The notes under the pieces: generated by a model
Told to the model about the DNA's origin: nothing
Seen by the model: only the letters and a program-made list of their open reading frames with translations
Database searches by the model: none
Made by a program: the position numbers and the translations under genes
Shown here: positions 8,774 to 16,994 of the stretch, piece by piece
Numbering within the stretch: position 1 is the first letter of the stretch
Layout: the number at the start of each line of letters is the position of its first letter
Assembly: GCA_036376135.1 (NCBI GenBank)
Contig: DASVAW010000001.1
Coordinates: 1 to 35,019, forward strand
Direction of reading: 5' to 3'
DNA length: 35,019 nucleotides
Source: Candidatus Polarisedimenticolaceae bacterium
GTDB lineage: Bacteria > Acidobacteriota > Polarisedimenticolia > Polarisedimenticolales > DASRJG01

Positions 8774-9547
8774 ATGACGGAAGCGGGGACCGGGGCGCCG
8801 TCGGCGCCGTCGATGGGGCTCGTCGAGAAGCTCACCGGCATCTTCTTCTCGCCGGCGAAGGTGTTCGCCGCCGTGGCGGGGAAGCCCGGGTGGGACTGGA
8901 TCGTCCCGCTCGTGTTCCTGGCGGTTTGCGTCCTCACCTACCAGGGGATCCTCCAGAAACGGTTCGACAAGGAAGCGGCCATCTCCGAGACGATGGCGAA
9001 GATCGAGGCGAATCCCAGGATTCCCGCCGACCAGAAGGCGGGCATCGAGGAGCGTGTTCGGGGTCAGTTCGAGTGGGGGGAGAAGCCGATCGGCAAGGTC
9101 ATCAGCGTCCTCACGATGCTGATCCCGGTCTTCGTGGTGCCGCTCCTCTACAAGGGGATCTCCGCGGCGTTCGGGCTCAAGGCCGGGTACATGAAGCTCG
9201 TCGCCGGCTACGCGTGGTGCATGGTCGTCACCGGGCTGTACTGGCTGCTCGGCGGCGTCGTCGCGCTGCCGCGATCGGACATCCCGCTCTTCGAGATGCA
9301 GCACATGCTCGTCTTGAAGTCCAATCCCGCCGCCTTCATGGGACAGGCCTCGAGCGTGGCGCTCGTCACGATGCTGTCGTTCGTCGACGTCTTCGTGATC
9401 TGGGGGCTGTTTCTCCGGGCGACCATGCTCGAGAAGGTCGCGGGGTTCGGGAAGGGAGCGTCGTGGGCGGTGGCGGGGACCGTCCTCGGCTTGTGGATCC
9501 TGATCCGGGCCGCGCTCGCGGCGCTCGGCCAGATGTTCGGCGGCTAG
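8774..9547 (+). CDS. Yip1-family multi-spanning membrane protein
   Basis: A 257-residue integral membrane protein with the opening typical of bacterial Yip1-domain proteins: a short N-terminus, then LTGIFFSPAKVFAAVAGKPGWDWIVPL. About five hydrophobic spans are visible (near residues 41-60, 105-127, 133-160, 190-213 and 228-252). Between the first and second lies a charged stretch (RFDKEAAISETMAKIEANP). GGGGGGG just before the ATG serves as ribosome binding site. It lies 27 bp after the TolC-like gene and 10 bp before the adaptor gene, so it is an integral member of the efflux operon. Bacterial Yip1 proteins have no established biochemical role; a part in assembly or placement of the exporter is inference from position only. 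Confidence 0.75.
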   Translation: MTEAGTGAPSAPSMGLVEKLTGIFFSPAKVFAAVAGKPGWDWIVPLVFLAVCVLTYQGILQKRFDKEAAISETMAKIEANPRIPADQKAGIEERVRGQFEWGEKPIGKVISVLTMLIPVFVVPLLYKGISAAFGLKAGYMKLVAGYAWCMVVTGLYWLLGGVVALPRSDIPLFEMQHMLVLKSNPAAFMGQASSVALVTMLSFVDVFVIWGLFLRATMLEKVAGFGKGASWAVAGTVLGLWILIRAALAALGQMFGG

Positions 9548-9557
9548 GAGCACGCGC

Positions 9558-10928
9558 TTGACCAACCTCCAGAAAGGGCTCGTCGTCGGCGGGGCGGTCG
9601 TCGTCCTCGGCGCGATCGTCGCGGCGTCGATGCTCAGCAAGGGCGCCGAGAAGGGGATCGAGGTCTATTACGGCAAGGCCGAGAAGCGCGACCTCGCCTC
9701 GGTCGTGACCGCGACCGGCCAGATCCAGGCCCGCACCAAGGTCAACGTCCAGTCGTCGGTGATCGGCGAGATCGTCGAGCTCCCGGTCAAGGAAGGGGAC
9801 GTCGTCAAGAAGGGCGACCTGCTCGTGCAGATCGACCCCGAGCGGTACCGCTCCGAGGTCGACCGGCTGGAGGCGAACCTGCGGGTGCAGGAGATCGCGC
9901 TCGGGCAGGCCCGGCTCGACTACGCCGACGCCGAGCGCACCCTCAAGCGCCAGAAGCAGCTGTTCGAGTCCAGCGGGCTCGTCTCGCAGGAGCTGCTCGA
10001 CCGATCGGAGCTCGCCTACAGGACCGCCGAGATCAGCCTGCGCACCCTCGCCGAGCGGATCGAGCAGGCGAAGGCCGACCTCGCCAAGTCGCGCGACGAC
10101 CTCTCCAAGACGACGCTGCGCTCGCCGATCGACGGCACGGTCACCCAGCTCAACGCCGAGAAGGGCGAGATCACCCTGACCGGGACGATGAACAACCCCG
10201 GCACCGTGATCATGGTCGTCTCGGACATGGGCGAGATCCTCGCGGAGGTGGACGTCGACGAGACCCGCGTGGCACGGGTCGAGAAGGACCAGAAGTCCCG
10301 GATCGTCGTGGACGCCATCGGGGAGTCCGAGCCGTACCCCGGGAAGGTGGACGAGATCGCGGGCAGCGCGGTGACCCGGCAGGGGACCGCCGTGCAGGTC
10401 TTTCCCGTGAAGATCCTCCTCGACGACGTGGACGCACGGCTTCGCCCGGGCATGACCGCGCGGGCGCGCATCGAGACGAAGACGGCCGACGACGCGCTCG
10501 TCGTCCCGATCCAGGCGGTGCTGCTGCGCCCCGTGAGCGAGATCGACAAGGCGCTCGCCGGCGACAAGAAGGAAGAGAAGAAGGAAGAGAAGAAGGAAGA
10601 GGCGAAGTCGGACGGCGCCGAGGAGGCGAAGGTCGAGGCTCCGGCGGCCGAGGAGAAGAAGTCCGAGGACAAGAAGGCCGGGGGCGACCGGGAGATCGTG
10701 TTCCGCGTCGTCGACGGGAAGACGGTCCTGACCCCCGTGAAGACGGGGCTCAGCGACGAGACCAGCGTCGTGATCCTCGAGGGGCTGAAGGAGGGGGAGG
10801 TCGTCGTCACCGGCCCCTACCGGACGATCAAGACCCTCAAGCACGGGACGGCGGTCCGCGAGAAGAAGGAAGAGGAGAAGAAGGAAGACAAGGACGGGGA
10901 ATCGGGGGTTCAGGTCGAGGTCGACTGA
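9558..10928 (+). CDS. HlyD/MacA-type periplasmic adaptor of an efflux pump
   Basis: A 456-residue membrane-fusion protein linking inner-membrane transporter and outer-membrane channel. It has an N-terminal membrane anchor (about 7-25), a lipoyl-like half ([26 protein letters not shown]), an alpha-helical hairpin (about 98-175), the second lipoyl half ([12 protein letters not shown]) and beta-barrel and membrane-proximal domains. The start is TTG at 9558, 7 bp after AGGAG (9546-9550); no in-frame ATG lies close. A Lys/Glu-rich low-complexity insert begins at residue 337 and runs about 45 residues within the membrane-proximal region, and a second Lys/Glu-rich tail ends the protein. These inserts are absent from standard MacA. 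The stop overlaps the ATPase start (TGATG). Confidence 0.9.
   Translation: MTNLQKGLVVGGAVVVLGAIVAASMLSKGAEKGIEVYYGKAEKRDLASVVTATGQIQARTKVNVQSSVIGEIVELPVKEGDVVKKGDLLVQIDPERYRSEVDRLEANLRVQEIALGQARLDYADAERTLKRQKQLFESSGLVSQELLDRSELAYRTAEISLRTLAERIEQAKADLAKSRDDLSKTTLRSPIDGTVTQLNAEKGEITLTGTMNNPGTVIMVVSDMGEILAEVDVDETRVARVEKDQKSRIVVDAIGESEPYPGKVDEIAGSAVTRQGTAVQVFPVKILLDDVDARLRPGMTARARIETKTADDALVVPIQAVLLRPVSEIDKALAGDKKEEKKEEKKEEAKSDGAEEAKVEAPAAEEKKSEDKKAGGDREIVFRVVDGKTVLTPVKTGLSDETSVVILEGLKEGEVVVTGPYRTIKTLKHGTAVREKKEEEKKEDKDGESGVQVEVD
10566..10601 (+). repeat. Three perfect 12-bp tandem repeats (AAGAAGGAAGAG)
   Basis: AAGAAGGAAGAG occurs three times without mismatch at 10566-10577, 10578-10589 and 10590-10601, in frame with the adaptor gene and coding for KKEE three times. 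A fourth identical copy lies at 10863-10874 near the 3' end of the same gene. The repeat number could vary by slippage, and recombination with the distant copy would delete about 270-300 bp in frame. Confidence 0.9.
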
Positions 10929-11635
10929 TGGAAGCGCTCATCGACATCCGGGACGTCACGAAGACCTACGACATGGGCGCGGAGGCGCAGGTGCGCGCGC
11001 TCGACGGCGTGACCGTCTCGATCGCGGGCGGCGACTACGTCGCGATCATGGGACCGTCGGGGTCCGGGAAGTCGACGCTGATGAACCTGATCGGCTGCCT
11101 CGACACCCCCACGAGCGGCTCCTACCGGCTCAAGGGGGTCGAGGTCGCGAGCCTCAACGACGACGAGCTCGCCCGGATCCGCAACCGCGAGATCGGCTTC
11201 ATCTTCCAGACGTTCAACCTGCTCCCGCGCGCCGACGCCCTGCAGAACGTCGAGCTGCCGCTGATCTACGCGGGGCTCGGGCGCCGCGAGCGGCGCCAGC
11301 GCGCGGTCGAGTCGCTCGGCGCGGTGGGCCTGGGCGACCGCATGCACCACCGCCCGAACGAGATGTCCGGAGGTCAGCGCCAGCGCGTCGCGATCGCGCG
11401 CGCGCTCGTGAACAAGCCGTCGATCCTCCTCGCCGACGAGCCGACGGGAAACCTCGACTCGAAGACCGGCAAGGAAATCCTCGGCCTGATGGACGAGCTC
11501 CACGCGCAGGGGAACACGATCATCCTCGTGACGCACGACGAGGAGCTTTCCCACCGGGCGGCGCGCGTCGTGCGCCTGCGCGACGGGTTGATCGTCTCGG
11601 ACGACCGGAACCACGCGCTCCGGACCGGGGCCTAG
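10928..11635 (+). CDS. MacB/LolD-type ABC transporter ATP-binding protein
   Basis: A 235-residue stand-alone ATPase of the MacB/LolD/FtsE class. Walker A is GPSGSGKST (42-50), the Q-loop is [21 protein letters not shown] (family-typical), the signature is MSGGQRQR, Walker B is [16 protein letters not shown] and the H-loop is LVTHDEE. The family drives mechanotransmission rather than classic substrate passage: ATP hydrolysis in the cytoplasm moves periplasmic domains of the permease. The start overlaps the adaptor stop by one base (TGATG), and the permease follows after 7 bp. ATPase and permease are separate genes here, whereas E. coli MacB fuses them. Confidence 0.93.
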   Translation: MEALIDIRDVTKTYDMGAEAQVRALDGVTVSIAGGDYVAIMGPSGSGKSTLMNLIGCLDTPTSGSYRLKGVEVASLNDDELARIRNREIGFIFQTFNLLPRADALQNVELPLIYAGLGRRERRQRAVESLGAVGLGDRMHHRPNEMSGGQRQRVAIARALVNKPSILLADEPTGNLDSKTGKEILGLMDELHAQGNTIILVTHDEELSHRAARVVRLRDGLIVSDDRNHALRTGA

Positions 11636-11642
11636 GAACCCG

Positions 11643-12857
11643 ATGTTCCTCGAGAACTTCTTCCTCGCCCTGAAGGCGATCTGGGCGAACAAGATGCGCT
11701 CGCTGCTCACGACCCTCGGGATCGTGATCGGGACCGCCGCGGTGATCGCCGTCGTCTCGATCGTCCAGGGGCTCAGTCGCGTCATCACGAGCGAGATCGA
11801 GGGAATCGGATCCACCGCGATCTTCGTCTCCCCCTACCGGCCGCCCGGGAAGGAGGGGGAGAAGCTCCAGCGCGTCGAGCTCACCTGGGACGACGGCGCC
11901 GCGCTGCTCGAGCGCGTCCCTTCGATCAACGAGGCGACCCCGTTCCTTCAGCGGTTCGGCAAGATCAAGTTCGGGGAGAACGCGGGGGACTACCCCATCC
12001 TCGGCGTGCAGCCCTCGTTCCAGGACATCCGACAGTACTTCGTGGACCGCGGCCGGTTCTTCGGGGCGATCGACGACCGGGAGCGCCAGAACGTCTGCGT
12101 CATCGGGCACGCCGTCGTGCAGGATCTCAAGCTGCCCTCGGAGCCGATCGGGGAGTCGCTCTCGGTGGGCGGGCGCACGTTCCGGATCATCGGGATCATG
12201 GAGAAGCGGGGCGAGCTGTTCGGGCAGCAGTTCGACAAGTTCGTGATGATCCCGTTCGCGACCGCCGTGGGGATGTACGGCGACGAGGCCTCGAAACAGA
12301 TCGCGTTGCTGGTGCGCGCCCGTGCCCCGGAGCTGGTCGACCGGGCGGTGGACGAGATCGAAAACGTCCTGCGGGCGCGGCATCGCCTGCGCTCGGACCA
12401 GCCCAACGACTTCGAGATCGGCACCCAGAAGGAGTTCCTGAAGTCGTTCAACAAGGTCGCCAACGGGGTGACCTACATCGTCGCGGGGATGGTCTCGATC
12501 GCGCTGTTCGTCGGGGGGATCGGGATCATGAACATCATGCTGGTCTCGGTGACCGAGCGGACCCGGGAGATCGGCGTCCGCAAGGCGGTCGGGGCCCGGC
12601 GATCCCACATCCTCCAGCAGTTCGTGATCGAGGCGATCACCCTCGCCCTCGTGGGGGGGCTCGTCGGGATCGTCATGGGGTACGGGGTCGGCCAGCTCGC
12701 GGCCAAGCTCATCCCCAACTGGCCGGGGTCGTTCGTCCCCCTCTGGGCGGTGATGCTCGCCTTCGGGTTCAGCTCGGCGGTGGGGCTGTTTTTCGGGATC
12801 TACCCCGCTGCCAAGGCCTCCCGGCTCGACCCCATCGAGTCCCTCCGGTACGAATGA
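11643..12857 (+). CDS. MacB-type ABC transporter permease
   Basis: A 404-residue inner-membrane permease with the MacB topology: one N-terminal span (about 18-40, in MRSLLTTLGIVIGTAAVIAV), a periplasmic MacB-PCD domain of roughly 220 residues (GIGSTAIFVSPYRPPG through LRARHRL), and three C-terminal spans (near 278-300, 328-352 and 364-388). The FtsX-like motif GGIGIMNIMLVSVTERTREI and the coupling stretch GVRKAVGARRSHILQQFVIEA are clear. It ends with the usual ASRLDPIESLRYE. With the preceding ATPase, adaptor and TolC-like protein it completes a tripartite efflux system; antibiotics, lipids or peptides are possible substrates, and nothing here decides which. Confidence 0.93.
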   Translation: MFLENFFLALKAIWANKMRSLLTTLGIVIGTAAVIAVVSIVQGLSRVITSEIEGIGSTAIFVSPYRPPGKEGEKLQRVELTWDDGAALLERVPSINEATPFLQRFGKIKFGENAGDYPILGVQPSFQDIRQYFVDRGRFFGAIDDRERQNVCVIGHAVVQDLKLPSEPIGESLSVGGRTFRIIGIMEKRGELFGQQFDKFVMIPFATAVGMYGDEASKQIALLVRARAPELVDRAVDEIENVLRARHRLRSDQPNDFEIGTQKEFLKSFNKVANGVTYIVAGMVSIALFVGGIGIMNIMLVSVTERTREIGVRKAVGARRSHILQQFVIEAITLALVGGLVGIVMGYGVGQLAAKLIPNWPGSFVPLWAVMLAFGFSSAVGLFFGIYPAAKASRLDPIESLRYE

Positions 12858-12868
12858 CCGGTTGCCAT

Positions 12869-12897
12869 TTGACCCATCGCGGACGGCGCCCCATCTT
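12869..12897 (+). promoter_or_regulatory. Candidate sigma-70-type promoter upstream of the duplicated-domain gene
   Basis: TTGACC (12869-12874) matches the -35 consensus at five of six positions. At 17 bp spacing it is followed by CATCTT (12892-12897), a weak -10. It sits just after the efflux operon and about 70 bp before the TTG start at 12969, so it would begin a new transcript. Pattern match only. Confidence 0.35.
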
Positions 12898-12968
12898 CTG
12901 ATCGACTTCAGGCAGCGTTCAGGGTCCGGTGGTCGGGCCGAGGGGACGACGCGGCCGCGGAGGCGAAA

Positions 12969-13526
12969 TTGGCGGCCAACCCCGGCGCGGGTCGCGTCTT
13001 TCGGCGCGTTCGCGTGCAGCTGGCACATGGGGCCCTCGAAGGGGGGCTGTGCGTCGGGGAGCAGGTCCGCACCCTGGACGATCTCAACATGGCCTCCGTC
13101 CGGTTCGTGACCCTGGTCGATGCCGTCGGGGAGGGGGCCGGGTTCCCGCTTGGCGACTCCCCCGTCGCCGTCCACAAATCCAAGATCCTCTTCCTGGTCG
13201 AGACCGGGGAGCCGCCCGCCCGTCTCGGCAGGAGCGCGATCGCCCAGCGGATGCACCGGGCCCGGATCCGGCTGCGGGTGGCCGACTTCCTGGTCGAAGG
13301 GTCGGTTCACGTTCCGTACGGCGGGCGACCGCTGCTCCGGCTCAAGCAGGAGGGGCACCCCTTCCTCGCCCTGACCGACGCCCGGGTGGTCGGCCCGTAC
13401 GCCACCCTCGAGGCGGGGTTCCTCGCGGTCCACAGGGACCACGTGATCGTCGGCCAGGACGTCACGGACGGGAGCCCCCCGGCGATCGAGATGGATCCGG
13501 CCCAGACGGACCACGCCGGGGCCTGA
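12969..13526 (+). CDS. Uncharacterised protein made of two similar ~65-residue halves
   Basis: A 185-residue protein I cannot assign to a named function. It has no signal peptide or membrane span and looks beta-rich. Its two halves resemble each other. Near residues 13-80: RVRVQLAHGALEG, then FVTLVDAVGEG, then VAVHKSKILFLVE. Near 96-165: RIRLRVADFLVEG, then FLALTDARVVG, then LAVHRDHVIVGQ. This R-[VI]-R-[VL] ... [LV]-E-G ... F-[VL]-x-L-x-D-A ... A-V-H-[KR] pattern implies an internal duplication. The start is TTG at 12969, five bases after GGAGG (12959-12963); no better ATG precedes the first repeat. It lies between the MacB permease (111 bp upstream) and exbB (53 bp downstream) on the same strand. 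Two small beta-barrel modules (for example PilZ- or OB-like) would fit, but that is speculation. Confidence 0.75.
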   Translation: MAANPGAGRVFRRVRVQLAHGALEGGLCVGEQVRTLDDLNMASVRFVTLVDAVGEGAGFPLGDSPVAVHKSKILFLVETGEPPARLGRSAIAQRMHRARIRLRVADFLVEGSVHVPYGGRPLLRLKQEGHPFLALTDARVVGPYATLEAGFLAVHRDHVIVGQDVTDGSPPAIEMDPAQTDHAGA

Positions 13527-13579
13527 GCGCCGCTGCGCCCCATGCAGCCCCGGAAGGGGTGGGGTATTCTCCACCGGTC

Positions 13580-14215
13580 ATGGGGTCCAATCTCGGCAGC
13601 TTGTACGCCGCGGGCGGTTGGGCGATGCACCCGATCAGCGCCTGCGCGCTCGTCGCGCTCGCCGTCGTCGCCTTCAAGCTCCTGCAGCTGCGCGCCGCCA
13701 GACTCGACGTCCCGACGTTTCTCGCCGGGGTGCGGGCGAGCCTGCTGAACGGCCGCGTCAAGGACGCCCTCGACCTGGCCGGGCGGTCCCGGTCTCCCGT
13801 CTCCGCCCTCGTGCGGGCCGGACTCCTCAAGCAGGGTCAAGCCCGCGCGGAGGTCGCGGACGCGATGGAGGCGGTGGCCCACTACGAGCTCGGCCGCCTC
13901 GAGAAGGGGCTGGGGGCGCTGGCGACGCTCGCGAACGTCGCCCCGTTGCTGGGATTCCTCGGCACCGTGTGGGGGATGATCGTCGCCTTCGACGTCGTCC
14001 ACCGGCAGGGGCTCTCGAACCCGGGGGCCGTCGCCGGCGGGATCGCCCAGGCTCTCGTGACGACCGCCTGGGGGCTCGCCGTCGCCTTGATCGCGGTCCC
14101 GTTCCACAACCTGTTCGCGGCACGGGTCTCGGCCCAGGCCCGGTCCATGGAACTCGCCGCGTCGACGCTCCTCGAGACCTTCTCGGAGATGGAGCGCATG
14201 GGCACGAAGGCCTAG
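13580..14215 (+). CDS. exbB: MotA/TolQ/ExbB proton-channel family protein
   Basis: A 211-residue inner-membrane protein forming the pentameric channel of a TonB- or Tol-type energiser that uses the proton motive force. Three spans are visible: about 16-38 (PISACALVALAVVAFKLLQL), 112-137 (ANVAPLLGFLGTVWGMIVAF) and 152-178 (IAQALVTTAWGLAVALIAVP). The cytoplasmic loop between spans one and two carries the charged region usual for the family. The GTVWGM and TTAWGL motifs are the ExbB/TolQ signature. The ribosome binding site is weak (a G-rich run upstream of the ATG). It heads an overlapping operon with two ExbD proteins, TonB and a TPR protein, which favours ExbB over TolQ. Confidence 0.88.
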   Translation: MGSNLGSLYAAGGWAMHPISACALVALAVVAFKLLQLRAARLDVPTFLAGVRASLLNGRVKDALDLAGRSRSPVSALVRAGLLKQGQARAEVADAMEAVAHYELGRLEKGLGALATLANVAPLLGFLGTVWGMIVAFDVVHRQGLSNPGAVAGGIAQALVTTAWGLAVALIAVPFHNLFAARVSAQARSMELAASTLLETFSEMERMGTKA

Positions 14216-14224
14216 GCGGTCCCC

Positions 14225-14680
14225 GTGACCCTGCCGAAGCCCCGACCGCTGCCCGTCGCGATCCCCACCGTCCTTCTCGCGGATCTCGTCCTGCTCGTCG
14301 TCCTGTTCTTCGTGTTCACCACGACCGACGACGTCGACGGCTCGAGGGTCCTGCTCCCGGAGGCCCCGGCCTCCGCCGTCGCCGAGCTCGGCTCCGCTCG
14401 CGCGGTCCTCGAGCGGCGCGCCGAGCCGGGCGGGCGCGTGCGCTGGATCTGGAGTTTCTCGGACGGGGAGCACCGACGGACCGAGGTGGACGCCGTCGAG
14501 GGCCTGTTCGCGCCGGTCGCGGCGGTCGCGGCGAAAGACCCCGGGCGAACCTTCGTGATCAAGGCCGACGCCGAGGCCCACTGGTCCGACGTCGACCGCA
14601 CCGTGGAGGTGCTCCGCGGCGCGGGTGCGCGCAACCTCGTGTTCTGGACGCGCGAGCCGCAGGCGGGGGAGATCCGATGA
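14225..14680 (+). CDS. exbD: ExbD/TolR-family protein (first of two)
   Basis: A 151-residue bitopic inner-membrane protein with a short cytoplasmic N-terminus, one span (about 11-33) and a periplasmic domain of about 115 residues. D20 in LLADLVLLVVLFFVF corresponds to the single intramembrane proton-carrying Asp of ExbD. The periplasmic part ends with the family pattern FVIKADAEAHWSDVDRTVEVLRGAG. It starts with GTG at 14225, 9 bp after the exbB stop; the next gene's ATG overlaps its stop (ATGA). It is about as long as E. coli ExbD (141 residues). Confidence 0.85.
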   Translation: MTLPKPRPLPVAIPTVLLADLVLLVVLFFVFTTTDDVDGSRVLLPEAPASAVAELGSARAVLERRAEPGGRVRWIWSFSDGEHRRTEVDAVEGLFAPVAAVAAKDPGRTFVIKADAEAHWSDVDRTVEVLRGAGARNLVFWTREPQAGEIR

Positions 14681-15144
14681 AACTGCGCGCGCGCGGTCCC
14701 CGGATCTCCATCGCCGCCGTTCCGATGGCCGACGTGGCCCTCACCCTGTTCGCGATCGTGGTGTGCGCCGGGATGTTCTCGGCGGTGCGCGGAGTCGGCG
14801 TCCGGTTCGAGACGACGGAGTCGGGGGAACGCCCCGTTCCGGTCGTGTGGGTGCGGGTGCTCGCGGACGGCACCGCCCGCGTGGACGGGGAGCGCGTCTC
14901 CCCGTCGGCCGTCGCGGAGACGGTGCGCCGGCGACTCGACGCGGAGCCGTCGCTGCGCTGCGTCGTGCACATCGTGCCGGAGGCGACCTACCAGACCGCG
15001 ATCGACGCCCTCGCGCGTCTGACGGAGGGACCGAACGCGGTGGCGCTCGCCGTCGGAGCGCGACTTTCGATCCCCACGCAGCGGGAGGTCGAGGCGTTCG
15101 TGGCCGCGGCCGGGTACGACCCCTTCGAGTCGGGGACGCGCTGA
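14677..15144 (+). CDS. ExbD/TolR-family protein (second, divergent copy)
   Basis: A 155-residue bitopic protein similar in layout to the preceding ExbD: basic N-terminus, one span (about 17-38) with an intramembrane Asp (D19 in VPMADVALTLFAIVV), then a periplasmic domain with TARVDGERVS and VHIVPEATYQTAIDALARL, the usual ExbD/TolR strand-helix pattern. Sequence identity to the first copy looks low, so this is an old paralogue rather than a recent duplication. The start overlaps the upstream stop (ATGA) and its own stop overlaps the tonB start (TGATG), implying translational coupling. A hetero-ExbD assembly with the single ExbB is a reasonable inference. Confidence 0.8.
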   Translation: MKLRARGPRISIAAVPMADVALTLFAIVVCAGMFSAVRGVGVRFETTESGERPVPVVWVRVLADGTARVDGERVSPSAVAETVRRRLDAEPSLRCVVHIVPEATYQTAIDALARLTEGPNAVALAVGARLSIPTQREVEAFVAAAGYDPFESGTR

Positions 15145-15887
15145 TGCGAACGCGGCCGATCCTGCGGTTGGAAGAGAAGATCGACGGCGAGCGCGGGCTC
15201 CTCGAGGCGCTCGAGCGGCGCGAGGAGCGGAAGTTCGTCGTCGTCGCGGTCGTGGGATCGGCGGCGTTGCTTTCGGCCCTCGCGGCGGCGCCGATCTCCT
15301 TCGGGGTCTCCCCCGCGGACCGCGGGGTGGGGGCGTCGGGAAACTGGGTGACCCTCGTCCGCTGGATGCCGGAGCCGCTCCGGCCCGCCCCGCCGGTGCC
15401 GCCTTCCGGTGGCGTCCCCCAGGTGGCCGCCGCGTCCGCTCCGGCGCCGATCTCGCTCGATGCCTTCCGGGAGCCGGAGCCGATCCCCGAGCCCCCCGCG
15501 TCGGCGTTTCTTTCCGCGCCGGTCGTCCGCGAGCCCGAGCCGCCGCTGGGCGTCCCCGAGCCGCCCCCCGCTCCCGCCGAATCCGCGATCTCGGCCGAGC
15601 CCGAAATCCCGATCCTGCCGCCGCGACCGGCCCCCGGGGGAAAAGTCGCCCCGACCTACCCCCTCGCCGCCCGCTCCTTGCGCCTATCCGGGAGCGTGCA
15701 GGTCGAGGCCCAGGTCGACGCCACCGGCGCCGTCACCTCCGTCCGGGTGCTGGGAACGAACCGGCCGGGGGTCGGGTTCGAAGAGGCGGCCTCGCGGGCG
15801 GTGGAGCGCTGGCGCTTCGTTCCTGCCACGCGGGGATCGGTTCCCATCCCGGCGACGACCGTCGTGGTGGTGGAGTTCGAGTGGTGA
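15144..15887 (+). CDS. tonB: TonB-family energy transducer
   Basis: A 247-residue TonB-like protein that would transmit proton-motive-force energy from ExbB-ExbD to outer-membrane receptors. It has a basic cytoplasmic N-terminus (about 1-30), one span (about 31-53), a long Pro/Glu-rich periplasm-spanning linker (about 75-170, with repeated EPEP and PEPP units) and a C-terminal TonB domain (about 172-247) with PTYPLAARSLRLSGSVQVEA, GAVTSVRVLG and AVERWRFVPA. The start overlaps the upstream stop, and its last bases overlap the start of the TPR gene. No TonB-dependent receptor is in the window. Confidence 0.9.
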   Translation: MRTRPILRLEEKIDGERGLLEALERREERKFVVVAVVGSAALLSALAAAPISFGVSPADRGVGASGNWVTLVRWMPEPLRPAPPVPPSGGVPQVAAASAPAPISLDAFREPEPIPEPPASAFLSAPVVREPEPPLGVPEPPPAPAESAISAEPEIPILPPRPAPGGKVAPTYPLAARSLRLSGSVQVEAQVDATGAVTSVRVLGTNRPGVGFEEAASRAVERWRFVPATRGSVPIPATTVVVVEFEW

Positions 15888-16984
15888 GGCGCCTTCTCGC
15901 CGTCGCCGCGCTCGTCCTCGTCGCGAGCCGCGCCGCGGCCGACGCCGATCAGGCCCAGGCCTGGTTCAAGGCCGGGCGGTATCTCGAGGCGGCGGCGGAG
16001 TACCAGTCGCTCGTCGAGAGGAGCCCCGGCTGGCACTACGGCTGGTTCATGCTCGGCCACTGCCTGCTCAAGATGGATCGCCCCGCCGACGCGGAGCCCG
16101 CGTTCCGGCGCGCGCTGGCGATCTCGGGAGAGAAGGCGGAGTACTACTACGGGCTGGCGGCCGCCCTGCGGGACGGCGGGAGGCCCGGCCCCGCCATCGA
16201 GGTCCTCTCGATCGCCGAGCCGTTCGCCCGTGAGGCCAAGGCGCGTTACGCGATCTTCTACCTGCGGGGAACGCTCCTCGCCGCCGTCGAGCGGTGGTCG
16301 GAGGCGGTGATCGACCTCGAGCGCGCGCGGGCGCTGCACCCCGACCCGGCCGTGCTCGACCAGCTCGGGCGGGCCTACGCGGCCCTCGGCCGCTGGGACC
16401 GGGCGGCGAGCATCCTCGCCGAGTCGCTCGTCCGCGACCCGGACAACGAGGAGAATCGACGGCTGCGGATCGACGCCCTGCTCCGTCTGGGCGCCGGAGC
16501 GGTCGACGAGGCGGCCAAGCGCGCCGCGTACGCCGAGGCGTTCGAGCAGGCCCAGATACACGCCCGCGCGCACCCCGAGGACACCGAGGCGGCGAACCTC
16601 TTGGGCCGCGCGGCGATGGGGGCGGGGCGTTACGAGGTCGCGGAGCAGGCACTGCGGCGCGTGCTCGAGATGAACCCGCGCTACTGCCCCGCGACGATCA
16701 ATCTGGGCCGCGTGCTGCTCGCCCGCGCCGAGCTCGAGCGGGCGATCGAGGCGCTCCAGCGCGGGGTCGAATGCGCGCCCCGGCTCCCCGCGGCCCACGA
16801 GGCGCTCGGGCTCGCTCTGCTGCGGGTCGGCCGCTTCCAGGACGCCCTCGCGGTGTTCGGGCGCGCGCAGGCGCTCCACCCCTCGCCGGTTTCGCAGGCG
16901 GGGATCGACGAGGCCCGGCGGCGGCTCGGGGCGAGCGATCCCAACCTGCGCACGGTGGACGGCCCCCCCGCGCCGCGTCGCTGA
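15881..16984 (+). CDS. Secreted/periplasmic tetratricopeptide-repeat protein
   Basis: A 367-residue protein with a signal peptide (residues about 1-21, VRRLLAVAALVLVASRAAA). About eight TPR units follow (for example AWFKAGRYLEAAAEYQSLVE, LGRAYAALGRWDRAASILAE, LGRAAMGAGRYEVAEQALRR and LGLALLRVGRFQDALAVFGR). TPR solenoids mediate protein-protein contacts; a periplasmic scaffold for the TonB-ExbBD complex is the natural inference from its place as the last gene of that operon. Two consecutive GTG codons (15881 and 15884) can start it, the first overlapping the tonB stop. The C-terminal 20 residues are disordered and proline-rich. Confidence 0.8.
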   Translation: MVRRLLAVAALVLVASRAAADADQAQAWFKAGRYLEAAAEYQSLVERSPGWHYGWFMLGHCLLKMDRPADAEPAFRRALAISGEKAEYYYGLAAALRDGGRPGPAIEVLSIAEPFAREAKARYAIFYLRGTLLAAVERWSEAVIDLERARALHPDPAVLDQLGRAYAALGRWDRAASILAESLVRDPDNEENRRLRIDALLRLGAGAVDEAAKRAAYAEAFEQAQIHARAHPEDTEAANLLGRAAMGAGRYEVAEQALRRVLEMNPRYCPATINLGRVLLARAELERAIEALQRGVECAPRLPAAHEALGLALLRVGRFQDALAVFGRAQALHPSPVSQAGIDEARRRLGASDPNLRTVDGPPAPRR

Positions 16985-16994
16985 CCCCCGCGCC

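Noticed and set aside
7070-9640. Very long antisense open frame (856 codons) opposite the tolC-like and Yip1-like genes
   Set aside because: High GC lowers stop frequency in the complementary frame. The translation is rich in Arg, Asp, Gly and His with no domain, and the plus-strand genes carry clear families and ribosome binding sites.
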